Shown here: positions 40,914 to 49,981 of the stretch, one piece after another
Position numbering within the stretch: position 1 is the first letter of the stretch
Layout: each line of letters opens with the position of its first letter
NCBI GenBank assembly: GCA_963798985.1
Contig: CAWCVL010000005.1
Span: 1 to 64,000, forward strand
DNA length: 64,000 nt
Source: JACCTU01 sp963798985
GTDB taxonomy: Bacteria > Actinomycetota > Thermoleophilia > Gaiellales > Gaiellaceae
Direction: 5' to 3'
The notes under the pieces: model-generated
The model's input: the letters and a program-made list of their open reading frames with translations, nothing else
The model's database searches: none
Told to the model about the DNA's origin: nothing
Translations under genes and position numbers: made by a program

Positions 40914-41706
40914 CGCACTCGTCATCGCAGTCACGGTCGCGGTCGGCATCGCCGCAGGCGCGGTCGCGACCGCCGACGGTTCCGCCACGTCCCAGGCCCC
41001 GAAGCCGACGATCGTGCTCGTCCACGGCGCCTGGGCAGACTCATCAGGCTGGAACGACAGCATCGAGAAGCTGCAGAAGAAGGGCTATACAGCGCTCGCA
41101 GTCGCCAACCCGCTGCGTAGCCTCCATGGGGACGCTGCCTACCTGCGCAGCGTGCTCGCCAGCCTCTCCGGCCCGATCGTCCTCGTGGGCCACTCCTACG
41201 GAGGCATGGTCTTGACGAACGCCGCGACCGGAAACCCGAACGTCAAAGCCCTCGTCTACATCGCGGCATTCGCCCCCGACCAGGGCGAGACGCAGATCGA
41301 ACTGATCCTCAAGAACCCGGGCAGCCAGATCAGTCCGGCCACGCTGACGGTCAGGCCCTATCCCGGTGGACTCGACAGCTACATCACTCCGAGCCTGTTC
41401 CGGCAGATCTTCGCTCAGGACGTCTCCGAGAAGACGGCTGCGATCATGGCCGCGACTCAGCGGCCGTTCGATCTCGCGATCCTCGAGGAGGTCTCGGGCG
41501 AGCCGGCCTGGAAGAAAATCCCATCGTGGTATCTCGTCACGACCGAAGACCGCGCGATCCCGCCTACGACCCAGCGCTTCATGGCTGAGCGGGCCGGTGC
41601 GACGATCGCCGAAGTCCGCTCCTCGCACGTCCCGATGAACTCGCGGCCCTCCGCGGTGACCGAACTCATCCTCGAAGCCGCCAAGTCGGTGTCGTCAGTC
41701 CACTAA
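40873..41706 (+). CDS. Secreted alpha/beta hydrolase
   Basis: A 277-residue hydrolase with an N-terminal export signal (RRRRNLAALVIAVTVAVGIAAG; the arginines could also fit a Tat signal). TIVLVHGAWADSSGW forms the oxyanion region, GHSYGGMV the nucleophile elbow, VTTEDRAIPP the acid, and SSHVPMNSRP the His. It resembles the hydrolase at 38602 throughout, so the two are probably old paralogues. Translation is coupled to the chimeric frame by ATGA. A long perfect hairpin follows. Confidence 0.88.
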   Translation: MNTFTHPRRRRNLAALVIAVTVAVGIAAGAVATADGSATSQAPKPTIVLVHGAWADSSGWNDSIEKLQKKGYTALAVANPLRSLHGDAAYLRSVLASLSGPIVLVGHSYGGMVLTNAATGNPNVKALVYIAAFAPDQGETQIELILKNPGSQISPATLTVRPYPGGLDSYITPSLFRQIFAQDVSEKTAAIMAATQRPFDLAILEEVSGEPAWKKIPSWYLVTTEDRAIPPTTQRFMAERAGATIAEVRSSHVPMNSRPSAVTELILEAAKSVSSVH

Positions 41707-41713
41707 CCGCGCT

Positions 41714-41752
41714 ACCTGGTCGGCAGGACGGATCGCGTCCTGCCGACCAGGT
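41714..41752 (+). terminator. Terminator of the hydrolase cluster
   Basis: A perfect 17-bp stem (ACCTGGTCGGCAGGACG / CGTCCTGCCGACCAGGT) with a 5-base loop starts eight bases after the stop. Confidence 0.75.
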
Positions 41753-41781
41753 GCGCTGAGTGCGTCGCAACCGGAGGAGCC

Positions 41782-42036
41782 ATGACTAGGACCGTGACAG
41801 AAAGAACGAGAGAGGTGCTCGCAAGCCGCAGGAGCGCCGGAATTCTCGTGTTGCTCCTCTGGGAAGCCGACACGAACTTGGCCACCGTCGTCGTCCACGA
41901 CGATCTAACAGGCGACGAATTCGAACTGCTCGTAGACGCGGATCTCAACCCGATGAATGTCTACGAACATCCTTACGCTCACGCTGCCTGGCGCGGCATC
42001 GACTACCGGACCGCAGACCTGCGCCAGTCGGCGTAA
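41782..42036 (+). CDS. 84-residue protein of unknown function
   Basis: The ATG at 41782 has a GGAGGAG site. The product contains SAGILVLLLWEADTNLATVV and a patterned acidic segment (DDLTGDEFELLVDADLNPMN), with no membrane helix or signal peptide. Similar short proteins occur in actinobacteria, but I know no function. It stands alone after the hydrolase terminator. Confidence 0.6.
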   Translation: MTRTVTERTREVLASRRSAGILVLLLWEADTNLATVVVHDDLTGDEFELLVDADLNPMNVYEHPYAHAAWRGIDYRTADLRQSA

Positions 42037-42127
42037 GCCCCGTCCAGGAACTCAGAGGGTCCCAGCCTCCACCAGCCGGGCTGCGGTTCGTGGCATCACC
42101 GGACGGACGGTGACGCGGTAGATCCTC

Positions 42128-42382
42128 ATGACCGGCGCGGTGTTCCAGGGTGGCGACGGGCCGTTTCCGTTCGGTGGAGAAGACGCAAGCGGCGCCGACG
42201 AGCGCATCTGCCATCTGTTGCACTGCCTGTTGGGCTCGGACGGCGTCAAGCGGCTGCTCAAGCAGTATCGACTCGACGATGCGGCGCGCTGCCTCGAGCG
42301 CTACTGCGTCTGCGAGTCAGTCGAGGTCGCGTTGGCGCGGCCGCAAGCGGCGCCGGGGCGGCGTGCGGAGAGGAAGCGGTGA
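42128..42382 (+). CDS. Possible 84-residue Cys-containing protein
   Basis: An open frame beginning MTGAVFQGGDGPFPFGGEDA and holding four cysteines (ICHLLHCLL, CLERYCVCE) in a helical stretch. There is no clear ribosome-binding site. The composition looks like protein rather than a shadow, but no family is recognised. Treat as tentative. Confidence 0.3.
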   Translation: MTGAVFQGGDGPFPFGGEDASGADERICHLLHCLLGSDGVKRLLKQYRLDDAARCLERYCVCESVEVALARPQAAPGRRAERKR

Positions 42383-42445
42383 CCGCCCTGGTCGGATTCC
42401 CGAACGCTGCCGTGTCGGAGGCAAGGCTGTGAAGCTGAGAGGAAG

Positions 42446-43159
42446 CTAGCTCTCGGGAGCGGGCTGCCTCTTCTTCTTCGGCTGCTTCGCTGTCCGCGCC
42501 TTCCGCGTCGTTCCCAGGGGCTTGCCCAGCTTGTCCTCCCAGGCGCGCAGCGCGTCGGCCGCGACCTCGGACACAGCGGTGGAGTCGTCGGAGTCCAGGG
42601 CCAAGAGGTGTGGGATCGCCTCGGGACGGTCGATCCGCGACAGTGCGATCGCCACCTGCCGCCGAAGCATGTCGTCCTGCACACCGACGAGCGGCGCGAG
42701 TGCGTCCGTTGCCGTGGCGCCCCCGATGCGGCCGAGCGAGCCGATGGCGAACGCCTTCGTAACCGGTCGCTCGCCCCTGTCGGCGAGGATCCTGGTGAGG
42801 CGCGGCACGCTTCGCTGGACGCCGAGCTCTCCGAGCACGGCGATGGCTCGGTGGCGGAGCGCGTCGTGCGAACGAATCGCCTCGTCGTCGAGCAGCTGCA
42901 CGAGGACGTCTCTGGCTTCCTCGCCCAGCTCCGCCCACGCGTCCTCCGAGGGAGACTCCTTCCTGCGCAGCAGCTCCTCGATCCGCATCCGCAGCTCGGC
43001 TCGCGAGCCACGAGTCGCCGGCTCGAACCGCTTTCCGGGAACGTGGTCGGATGCCGTCCGCGGGTCGGGCTCGTTGTACCTCGTCGGCTCGGATTCGGAG
43101 TCCGGCACGGATGGGAGCTTCACTGGGAGCTTCGGCGGCGTCCGCCTCTTCCTGCTCAT
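42446..43159 (-). CDS. HEAT-repeat protein
   Basis: A 237-residue protein. The first 50 residues are Pro/basic and disordered; residues about 60-205 form four to five HEAT-type helical pairs (LRHRAIAVLGELGVQRSVPRL, AFAIGSLGRIGGATATDALA, RRQVAIALSRIDRPEAI); the end is a Lys-rich tail. Such repeats are protein-binding scaffolds. It follows the metzincin gene by 12 bases on the same strand, so they form one unit and may act together. Confidence 0.8.
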   Translation of the reverse strand: MSRKRRTPPKLPVKLPSVPDSESEPTRYNEPDPRTASDHVPGKRFEPATRGSRAELRMRIEELLRRKESPSEDAWAELGEEARDVLVQLLDDEAIRSHDALRHRAIAVLGELGVQRSVPRLTRILADRGERPVTKAFAIGSLGRIGGATATDALAPLVGVQDDMLRRQVAIALSRIDRPEAIPHLLALDSDDSTAVSEVAADALRAWEDKLGKPLGTTRKARTAKQPKKKRQPAPES

Positions 43160-43171
43160 CGCATCTCCTGG

Positions 43172-44731
43172 TTACGGGGTCATCGAGCGTACGAGTCCGT
43201 GGAGTCGCATCTTGTTGATCTGACAGCCGGTGATCACGGCGCTGTCGCGGCGCGAGGAGGAGAAGATGAAGTTGTCGGAGATCGTGGCCGAGGCGGGGTC
43301 GGTGTCGGCGCACCCGTCGTCCTCGTCGGCGTGCTCGAGCCCGAAGTGGTGCCCGGCCTCGTGCGCGAACGTCTGGCCGAGGTTGACCGTGTCGCCGTCG
43401 CGGCCCGCGACGATGCCGCTGCGCGATCCGATCTTGTCGGTCGGCGCATTGACGTACGACGCGCCGAACCCGCCGAAGTATCCCTCCACCATGAACAGGT
43501 CCATGTACCAGTTGGGAACTGAGTACTTCGACGCCATGGCGTCGAACTCGGCATCGTTGTCGATGAAGCGCCAGCGAGTCTTGTCCGCGTCCATCTCCGT
43601 CGTGCCCTCGATCCGGTAGCGCTCGGCTCCGTAGACGGTCATGTCGCGAGGTTGGAAGATGCCGGACGCGACTTGAGTCGCAGCCCGCTCGTACTCGTTG
43701 CGCTCCGCGGCCGTGAAATCGCCGACCCGGATGAGGTTGTAGCCGATGGTTCTCATCGTTCGCCAGACCCGCGATCGAGACGGGGAGAATCCCGATCCGC
43801 TCATCGTGTAGCGGAACGTCAGGTCGCCCTTGGCGGAGAACTCGTCGAAGACGCCGCCCGACGCATGCCACGTGTACCAAGTCCCGTAGACCGTGGAGAG
43901 CGCGGGAACGACGATGTCGCCCGAGAGGTTGAAGGAGAACGTCGCAACGGTTCCGATGCCTGCATCGGTGACGAGGACGTCGACACGGCGTCCCAGGTTG
44001 ACGGAGCGCGCCTCGCCGTTCACCCAGCGCACGTCGGCATGGCAGTACCAGCGGTTCTCTGCGAAGTTGTACTTCGGCGCGCCGGCAGACCCCGACTGCG
44101 TCAGGTACTGCGGGGTCACGAAAAGCTGCACTGGATTGCGCGTGAAGACGTCGAAGAGCGCACTCTGACGCGAGACCCGGCCTTCCGCATCGCGGAGGAT
44201 CCCGAGGACGTAGAGCTCGCCGGACTCTCCCGACGAGAATCCCGGGATGGTGACGGTGCCGGACTCGACGTCCCGCTTGGAGAGTCGGGCGTGGACGTCT
44301 GCCGTTCGGCCGGACGGGAAGCGCACCGAGATCGAGAGGATCTCGGGGCGAATCGCAGCGGACTTCAGCCAGTTGAACCGGAGCGCGAACTTCTCCCCCG
44401 CGTAGAGGTGAGGGCTGTCGATCTCGATCCCGCTCAGGAGCGGTCGGAGCGCGCGAGCGCCGACAGTGAAGCTCTCGAAGCCGGGGAGTCGGCGTTCGGG
44501 GATCAGACCGCCGTGCAGGAGCTCGGCCGGCGTGCCGATCCGGGCCGCCTTGCGCAGCTTGACGATCTTCGGCGCCAGCGTGGCTCCGACCAGCGGGTGC
44601 TTCCTCAGTTCGGCCGGGGTCGCGCGGTTGAGGTCGAGCAGGATCGGTAGCTCCGGCCCGAAGGACGCCCGGATCGCGTTGACCTGGTTCGGGGGGTGCG
44701 TGCGGCCGGCGCCGCCGGCTTCTCGAGGCAT
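43172..44731 (-). CDS. Metzincin-type metalloprotease with N-terminal helix-hairpin-helix-like segment
   Basis: A 519-residue protein. Residues about 25-70 (LDLNRATPAELRKHPLVGATLA) resemble the helix-hairpin-helix of ComEA-like proteins; then come beta-rich domains (LYAGEKFALRFNWLKSA, GTVTIPGFSSGESGELYVLG). The catalytic domain has HEAGHHFGLEH, the full HExxHxxGxxH zinc motif, near residue 470, and three downstream cysteines or near (DDGCADTD, TGCQINK). There is no signal peptide with the ATG at 44731; an upstream start is possible but reads poorly. It may be exported by another route. Target unknown. Confidence 0.8.
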   Translation of the reverse strand: MPREAGGAGRTHPPNQVNAIRASFGPELPILLDLNRATPAELRKHPLVGATLAPKIVKLRKAARIGTPAELLHGGLIPERRLPGFESFTVGARALRPLLSGIEIDSPHLYAGEKFALRFNWLKSAAIRPEILSISVRFPSGRTADVHARLSKRDVESGTVTIPGFSSGESGELYVLGILRDAEGRVSRQSALFDVFTRNPVQLFVTPQYLTQSGSAGAPKYNFAENRWYCHADVRWVNGEARSVNLGRRVDVLVTDAGIGTVATFSFNLSGDIVVPALSTVYGTWYTWHASGGVFDEFSAKGDLTFRYTMSGSGFSPSRSRVWRTMRTIGYNLIRVGDFTAAERNEYERAATQVASGIFQPRDMTVYGAERYRIEGTTEMDADKTRWRFIDNDAEFDAMASKYSVPNWYMDLFMVEGYFGGFGASYVNAPTDKIGSRSGIVAGRDGDTVNLGQTFAHEAGHHFGLEHADEDDGCADTDPASATISDNFIFSSSRRDSAVITGCQINKMRLHGLVRSMTP

Positions 44732-45332
44732 GTCGAAGACCTCACGGTCAACCTTTGCTTCGCGCAGACGATGACAGTGTATTCCGGCATTTGACGCTTG
44801 TCGAGCACTCGACAGCTGGCCAAACCGCGAGGATTGGCAACCTTGTCGTTCGTTAGGACGGGTCGAGGCCACTCCCTCAACGGCAAACCCCCAACTTGTC
44901 GAGCCTGCCAAGCTCTTTGACCCTGAAGGACGAGGTTCGACAACGCGCGGTATTAGGCGGTTCGTCGGGTCACAAGACGAGACCGCTCTAGTCAAGTTTG
45001 GACGCGACGTGCTGACATGTCGCTGACACGCGAACGGGAAAGGTGCTACTCGGATGCGAGAACGCCGCCGACTTTGATCGGCCGCCTCGAGGGGCGAGCG
45101 TCCCTTTCGCGTTCCTCACTTCAGGCCCCGGTGTCCGAGTCCGTGGGAGCGGCCGATTTTGCAGCGGCTCGCGCCTTGCGCGCGCCTGTTCGTAGAAAAA
45201 CGTAGGTCACGCGCCACTGGCTGATCGCCGTATGGGACTCCCCGGCCCGCACTTCAACCGCATCGGCATTGTACGTTTCTCCGTCTGCGGCTTCTCCCTG
45301 AACACACCTGGCTCAGGGTTCACGAACACGAG
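44732..45332. other. 601-base intergenic region without a supported gene
   Basis: Short open frames here lack ribosome sites and protein-like composition. An inverted repeat TGTCGAG-CA-CTCGACA at 44799-44814 lies 68 bases before the metzincin start and could be an operator. Nothing else stands out. Confidence 0.4.
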
Positions 45333-47964
45333 CTACGTCACGGGAAAGATCTGGAAGCTCGTCAAGCCGGGTGTCCACTTCCCCCTCCAGACAGGAGTGG
45401 TGTTCTGCAGGTCGCTGCGGATCTCGTCGAAGGCGACGGTGCCATCGCCGGCCTTGTAGGCGAACATGTAGTTCTTGACGCCAATCGGGAAGATCTGGAA
45501 GCTCGTCCAGCCGGGCGTCCACGTCCCCCTCCAAACAGCAGTCGTGTTCTGCAGGTCGCTGCGGATCGCATCGAAGGCGGCGGTGCCATCGCCGACCTTG
45601 TAGGCGAACATGTAGTTCTTGCGGCCAATCGCGGAGAGCTGCCACATCGGGAAGATCTGGAAGCTCGTCCAGCCGGGCGTCCACTTCGCCGAGGGCCTCC
45701 AGACAGCATTCGTGTTCTGCAGGTCGCTGCGGATCTCATCGAAGGCGACCGTGCCATCGCCGACCTTGTAGGCGAACATGTAGTACTTGCCGCCCATCGG
45801 GAAGATCTGGAAGCTCGTCCAGCCGGGCGTCCACTTCCCCCTCCAGACAGGAGTGGTGTTCTGCAGGTCGCTGCGGATCTCATCGAAGGCGACGGTGCCA
45901 TCGCCTTCCTTGTAGGCGAACATGTAGTTCTTGCCGCCCATCGGGAAGATCTGGAAGCTCGTCCAGCCGGGCGTCCACTCCCCCCTCCAGACCGGATTGG
46001 TGTTCTGTAGGTCGCTGCGGATCTCATCGAAGGCGGCAGTGCCATCGCCTTCCTTGTAGGCGAACATGTAGTTCTTGCCGTTCATCGGGAAGATCTGGAA
46101 GCTCGTCCAGCCGGGCGTCCACTCCCCCCTCCAGACCGGATTGGTGTTCTGCAGGTCGCTGCGGATCGCATCGAAGGCGACAGTGCCATCGTCGGCGCTC
46201 TCGGCGAAGAGCCGCCAGGGCTCGATTTCCGCGGGGGTGCGGTAGAGAAAGTCGAGGATCTGGCCGGCAAAGAAGATAGGGCGCTCGGTTGGTATCGAGT
46301 GCCCGGTGTCCTCGACAAAGAGGGTCGTGCCCTCGACCATGGTCATCGCGTTGGCGAGCTTCTGTGTGTTGCTGAAGATCTTCACGGGAGACCGGTCGTC
46401 GTTGAGCGCCGTGGCGAGCAGCATCCTCGATTTGATCTGCGTGTAGCGGGCCGGCCCGGCGGCGGCGTCGACCTGGGGTCCGGATCGATGTGCGGATCCG
46501 TCGTGTCGGAATCCCAGTGGCTGTAGATCAGCTGCTCGTGGGCGACCCGCCAGTGCCAACGCCGGGAGATCTCGCTGTAGATCTCGTAGATGCCGCGGTG
46601 CGATGATTCAATGGCCGCCTCGCGACAGGGCCAGTCCTCGCTGTACCAGTGCTCCGACTGCTCAATTCTCCCGATCTTCTTCCCGGCGAATTCCTCGTAG
46701 AAGAGCTTGTTGATGGAGGACTTGTAGAAGGGTTCCTCCACCTCGTCCTCGACGGCGGCGCGTCGGGTTCTTCGCACCCCCGCGTGATTACCAGTTGACG
46801 TACCGCCCCTTGAGAACAGCGAATCCGGCGCGTGCCCAGGAGCGCCAGGTGGATGCGGGCGACCAGCTCACAACGCTATGCAGCCAGGGATGGGTGGCGG
46901 GATCGCGCCGCGCAAGCCGCAGCCCCATGTTCCCGCCCAGGCTTCCGCCGATGACTCCGACGATCTTCTTCTTGAAGCCCGGCTGCAACGCCTCGAGCTG
47001 ATCGACGAAGGCGACGATGAAGTCCTCGATGAAGTCGAGGATCGGGTAGCCGGTATTCCAAAGAGAGTCCTCGATCTTTGCGATGTCAGTGTGCTCGATC
47101 ATCGAGGCGTAACCATTGGACGGCAGATCAAGGGAGATGAGGGTCATTTGCCGTCCTCTGTGCTCCGCCTGCTGCGAGGAGCGGCCCGACCAGCGGCATC
47201 GCCTCTTCGGCCGCCGAGCTGTGGCCGTGGATGAAAAGAACGATGTCCCCGGTGATGGGCGGAATCGCTCGCTCCGGAGGGACCTCCTTGAGCTTGACCG
47301 GATACTTGTCCTTGAAGTTTCGGGACGCGACCATGAAACGAGTGGTAACCGGAGTAATCGGGGTTGCAGCTACCTGCACGGTCAGGTCGTACTGCGGAAA
47401 AAGCGCCGATCCGACGTTCACCGGCCGGTGCGGCGGGTCGTCCTCCGCCGTGACAGCGATCCAGCCCAGAGCCTCGCGTTCCGCTTTGCGATGGCTGACC
47501 GGTCCGCGGAGCGTCCAGGCCACCTTGTAAGCGCGCTCCAGCGTCTCCTTGATCGCATCGCTTAGGTCGGCGTTCACGACCTGATGCGCGGGGTGGGCCG
47601 CGGCCAGCTTCGACTTCACCAATGCGCTGAGATCCGCTTCGACGGGGGCGAGCGCGCGAAAGGAGGCGTAGGCGAATCGGCCCGTGACGGCGAGATCGGA
47701 GAGCGCGTCCTGGATGCTCGAAGAATTCAGCTCGGGACTCGTCAGCTCGCTGTGCAAGCCCCTGTAGCGCGCGACCGCGGCGCGGGCGAGGATCTCCCTA
47801 GCGTCCTTCGTTCGGGCTGCAATGCGAAGTGGGCGGATCAGGCGGCCGCAGTACGGATCGGGGCAGTCGATGGCCTCTGAGGGCGGTGAGAAGGTGCCGG
47901 TCGTCTCCACGACCTGGTTCTTGCACGATTCATCGAATGGCTTGACGGATTCGGTGATGATCAT
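45333..47964 (-). pseudogene. Large alpha/beta hydrolase with six C-terminal 48-residue repeats, three frameshifts
   Basis: Read through, a protein of about 875 residues. The first 270 residues (from MIITESVKPFDESCKNQV) hold an unassigned helical domain and the oxyanion strand VLFIHGHSSAAEE; the next frame (47147 to 46790) has GVIGGSLGGNMGLRLA, the nucleophile elbow; the third frame (to about 46480) has a helical lid (SSINKLFYEEFAGKKIGR); the fourth has the catalytic His (VEDTGHSIPTERP) and then six copies of a repeat with WTPGWTSFQIFPMGGKNYMF. Shifts near 47148, 46790 and 46480 occur at A, G and C runs without loss of sequence. The repeats resemble tectonin or propeller-lectin units. Confidence 0.7.
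45336..46190 (-). repeat. Six tandem 144-base repeats coding for 48-residue units
   Basis: The units are nearly identical at DNA level (for example 45945 and 46089 are exactly 144 apart at the same GAAGATCTGG word). Unit 4 carries insertions, and unit 6 is cut at the protein end. High nucleotide identity suggests recent expansion and also makes assembly here less certain. Confidence 0.85.
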
Positions 47965-48112
47965 CGTTGCCCGCTTCCAGAAGCGTCACTCGGGACGAAA
48001 TGACGCACGCTTCGTACCGCGACGTTGCCGAGCCAGTTCCGAAACAGCCCGTTTTGGCTCTGATCGCCGAGGATCTCGTCTGCGGGACAAGACACCATTG
48101 CCTCCTTAAGGT

Positions 48113-48502
48113 CTAGTCGACGCCCGCAGCGGTAACGTCTAATGAAGCGGGCTTCGGGGCGACCGACATCTCTGGGTTAAGTGCGATCAGCTCGGCCCAG
48201 CTTCCGTCGTGGACGGTCGGGTTCGCGTGCAGGAGGAAGCCGAAGACCTCGTCGCCAACCGAGTATCCCGCCCCGTCGGCGCCGGTCGCGTCGACCGTGC
48301 CCGCGTAGTCGCGGCCGAGGACGACGGGAAAGTCGTGTTCGACCATGCCCCGGAGCATCCCCGCCGCGATCGCGTTGTCCACCGGATTGACCGAGGACGC
48401 GCCGACACGCACGACGATCCCGGCGGCCGGAGCCGTTGGTTCCGCCACGTCGTCGCGGACGCCGGCGGCTGCGTCGAAGGAACCGAGGGTGACTGCTCTC
48501 AT
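48113..48502 (-). pseudogene. Truncated zinc-type alcohol dehydrogenase / quinone oxidoreductase
   Basis: Only the N-terminal GroES-like domain remains: MRAVTLGSFDAAAGVRDD, VRVGASSVNPVDNAIAAGM, FPVVLGRDYAGTVDATGA, GYSVGDEVFGFLL. It stops at residue 129, just before the nucleotide-binding Rossmann fold, whereas relatives have about 310 residues. The 148 bases beyond hold no remnant of the rest. A deletion or insertion removed the C-terminal half, so it should be inactive. Confidence 0.75.
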
Positions 48503-48616
48503 CAAGTTCTCCTCAGTCGAACGAACGTCGTCCGCTGATCCTAGCCGCGCGCGCTCGGGGGGACATCCCGAACACTGGTCCAGGCGACTCTGTTGGCACG
48601 GGGTACGCTCGGCGAC

Positions 48617-49011
48617 GTGATCAAGTACATCGATAGCGCCGAGGCGATTCGCGCTGACCAGCTCCACGGGTTCTTTGTCGGCTGGCCAACGTCGCCAACA
48701 CCGGAACGACACGTCGATCTGCTGCGGGGGAGCTACGCGGTGGAGCTCGCGCTCGATGGCGACGCTGTGGTGGGATTTGCGACAGCCATCAGCGACGGCG
48801 TGCTCAGCGCCTTCATCCCGCTCCTGGAGGTCTTGCCGACGTATGCGCGCCAGGGCATCGGCGCGGAGCTCATACGCCGCCTCCTTGCTCAGCTCGACGG
48901 GTTCTACATGGTCGATCTCTGTTGCGACGCAGTCCTTGAGCCGTTCTACGTTTCGCTCGGTTCAGAGTCTTGGATCGAGGGATGGGCATCGGCCGCCACG
49001 ACGTCAGTTAG
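48617..49011 (+). CDS. GNAT-family N-acetyltransferase (one frameshift)
   Basis: An acetyltransferase of about 131 residues. The GTG at 48617 starts VIKYIDSAEAIRADQL; AVVGFATAISDGVLSAFIPLLEVLP and the acetyl-CoA loop YARQGIGAELIRRLLAQL are typical. After FYVSLG near 48960 the frame shifts and the expected ending follows (FRVLDRGMGIGRHDVS, stop at 49011). Without the shift the reading frame would run to 49057 with an atypical tail. Substrate unknown. Confidence 0.75.
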
Positions 49012-49034
49012 TCGTCCACGCGGACGCCCGGCGT

Positions 49035-49976
49035 CTACACGTCGGCGTACGGACTGACGCTCAGGTACTTGAAGCCCGTGTCGACCGCCAAGGTCACGAT
49101 CACCGCTTCCGGGCCGAGGCGCTCTGCAAGACGATGCGCACCGACCACGTTCGCGCCTGTCGAGATGCCGGCGAAGATCCCCTCTTCGAGCGCGAGCCGG
49201 CGCGTCATCTCAACCGCCTCGTCGTCGCCGATCGGCTCGACGTGGTCGACCTTCTCGGGATACCAGTGGGGCATCACGCCGCCAGTCCAGCCCTGGACGA
49301 GAAACGACCCGCGCTCGCCGCCGGTGATCGCGGCGGAGCTCGCCGGTTCGTGCGCCTGGATGAACACGCCGCGCGGCTTGAGCGCCTCGGAGACACCCAT
49401 GACCGAGCTCGCCGTCCCCAGGCCGTGGCAGAACGCCGTCACGCGCCCCTCGGTCTGCTCCCAGATCTCGCTGCCGAGGTGGTCGCGATGGTGCGGGATG
49501 ATGTACGGGTTGTTGAACTGGTCGGTCGCGTAGTGACGCGGCTGCGCGGCGAGCTCGGCCGCGCGCGCGACCATGTTCGCGATGTCCTGCGAGGTCACCT
49601 TCGGCCGGCCCTCGACCGACGGGATCACGTCGAGCTCGGCGCCCAGCGCCCGCATCAGCTGGAAGCGCTCCTCGGTGAAGCAGTCGGCGATGACGATCAG
49701 CGCGCGGTAGCCCTTCGCCGCGCAGACCAGCGCGAGCGCGGGGCCGGTGCTGCCGCCGGTGTACTCCACGATCATGTCGCCCGGAGTGATCAGCCCGTCA
49801 CGTTCCGCGCCCACGATCATCGCGAGCGCCATCCGGTCCTTCATCGACCCCGTCGGGTTGCGGTACTCCAGCTTCACCCATAGTTCAGCGCCGTTCGGCG
49901 GCGCACAGGCGCGTAGGCGAACGAGCGGCGTGTTGCCGATCGCGTCGAGGATCGAGCCCACGCTCGGATCATGCAA
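49035..49976 (-). CDS. PLP-dependent cysteine synthase family protein
   Basis: A fold-type II PLP enzyme of about 313 residues, related to cysteine synthase and cystathionine beta-synthase. The Schiff-base Lys is in NPTGSMKDRMA, the substrate loop is EYTGGSTGPALA (TSGNTG in CysK), and the phosphate-binding loop is GLGTASSVMG. The start is uncertain: a TTG at 49976 or a GTG at 49961, both before SILDAIGNTPLVRL. No CBS domain is present. It may make cysteine from O-acetylserine or a related donor. Confidence 0.85.
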   Translation of the reverse strand: MHDPSVGSILDAIGNTPLVRLRACAPPNGAELWVKLEYRNPTGSMKDRMALAMIVGAERDGLITPGDMIVEYTGGSTGPALALVCAAKGYRALIVIADCFTEERFQLMRALGAELDVIPSVEGRPKVTSQDIANMVARAAELAAQPRHYATDQFNNPYIIPHHRDHLGSEIWEQTEGRVTAFCHGLGTASSVMGVSEALKPRGVFIQAHEPASSAAITGGERGSFLVQGWTGGVMPHWYPEKVDHVEPIGDDEAVEMTRRLALEEGIFAGISTGANVVGAHRLAERLGPEAVIVTLAVDTGFKYLSVSPYADV

Positions 49977-49981
49977 CGGGC

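Noticed and set aside
45017..45205. 62-codon plus-strand open frame
   Set aside because: No ribosome site, no domain, and composition no different from other random frames in the gap.
45336..46190. CRISPR-like array
   Set aside because: The 144-base units are continuous coding repeats in one frame, with no short repeat/spacer alternation.
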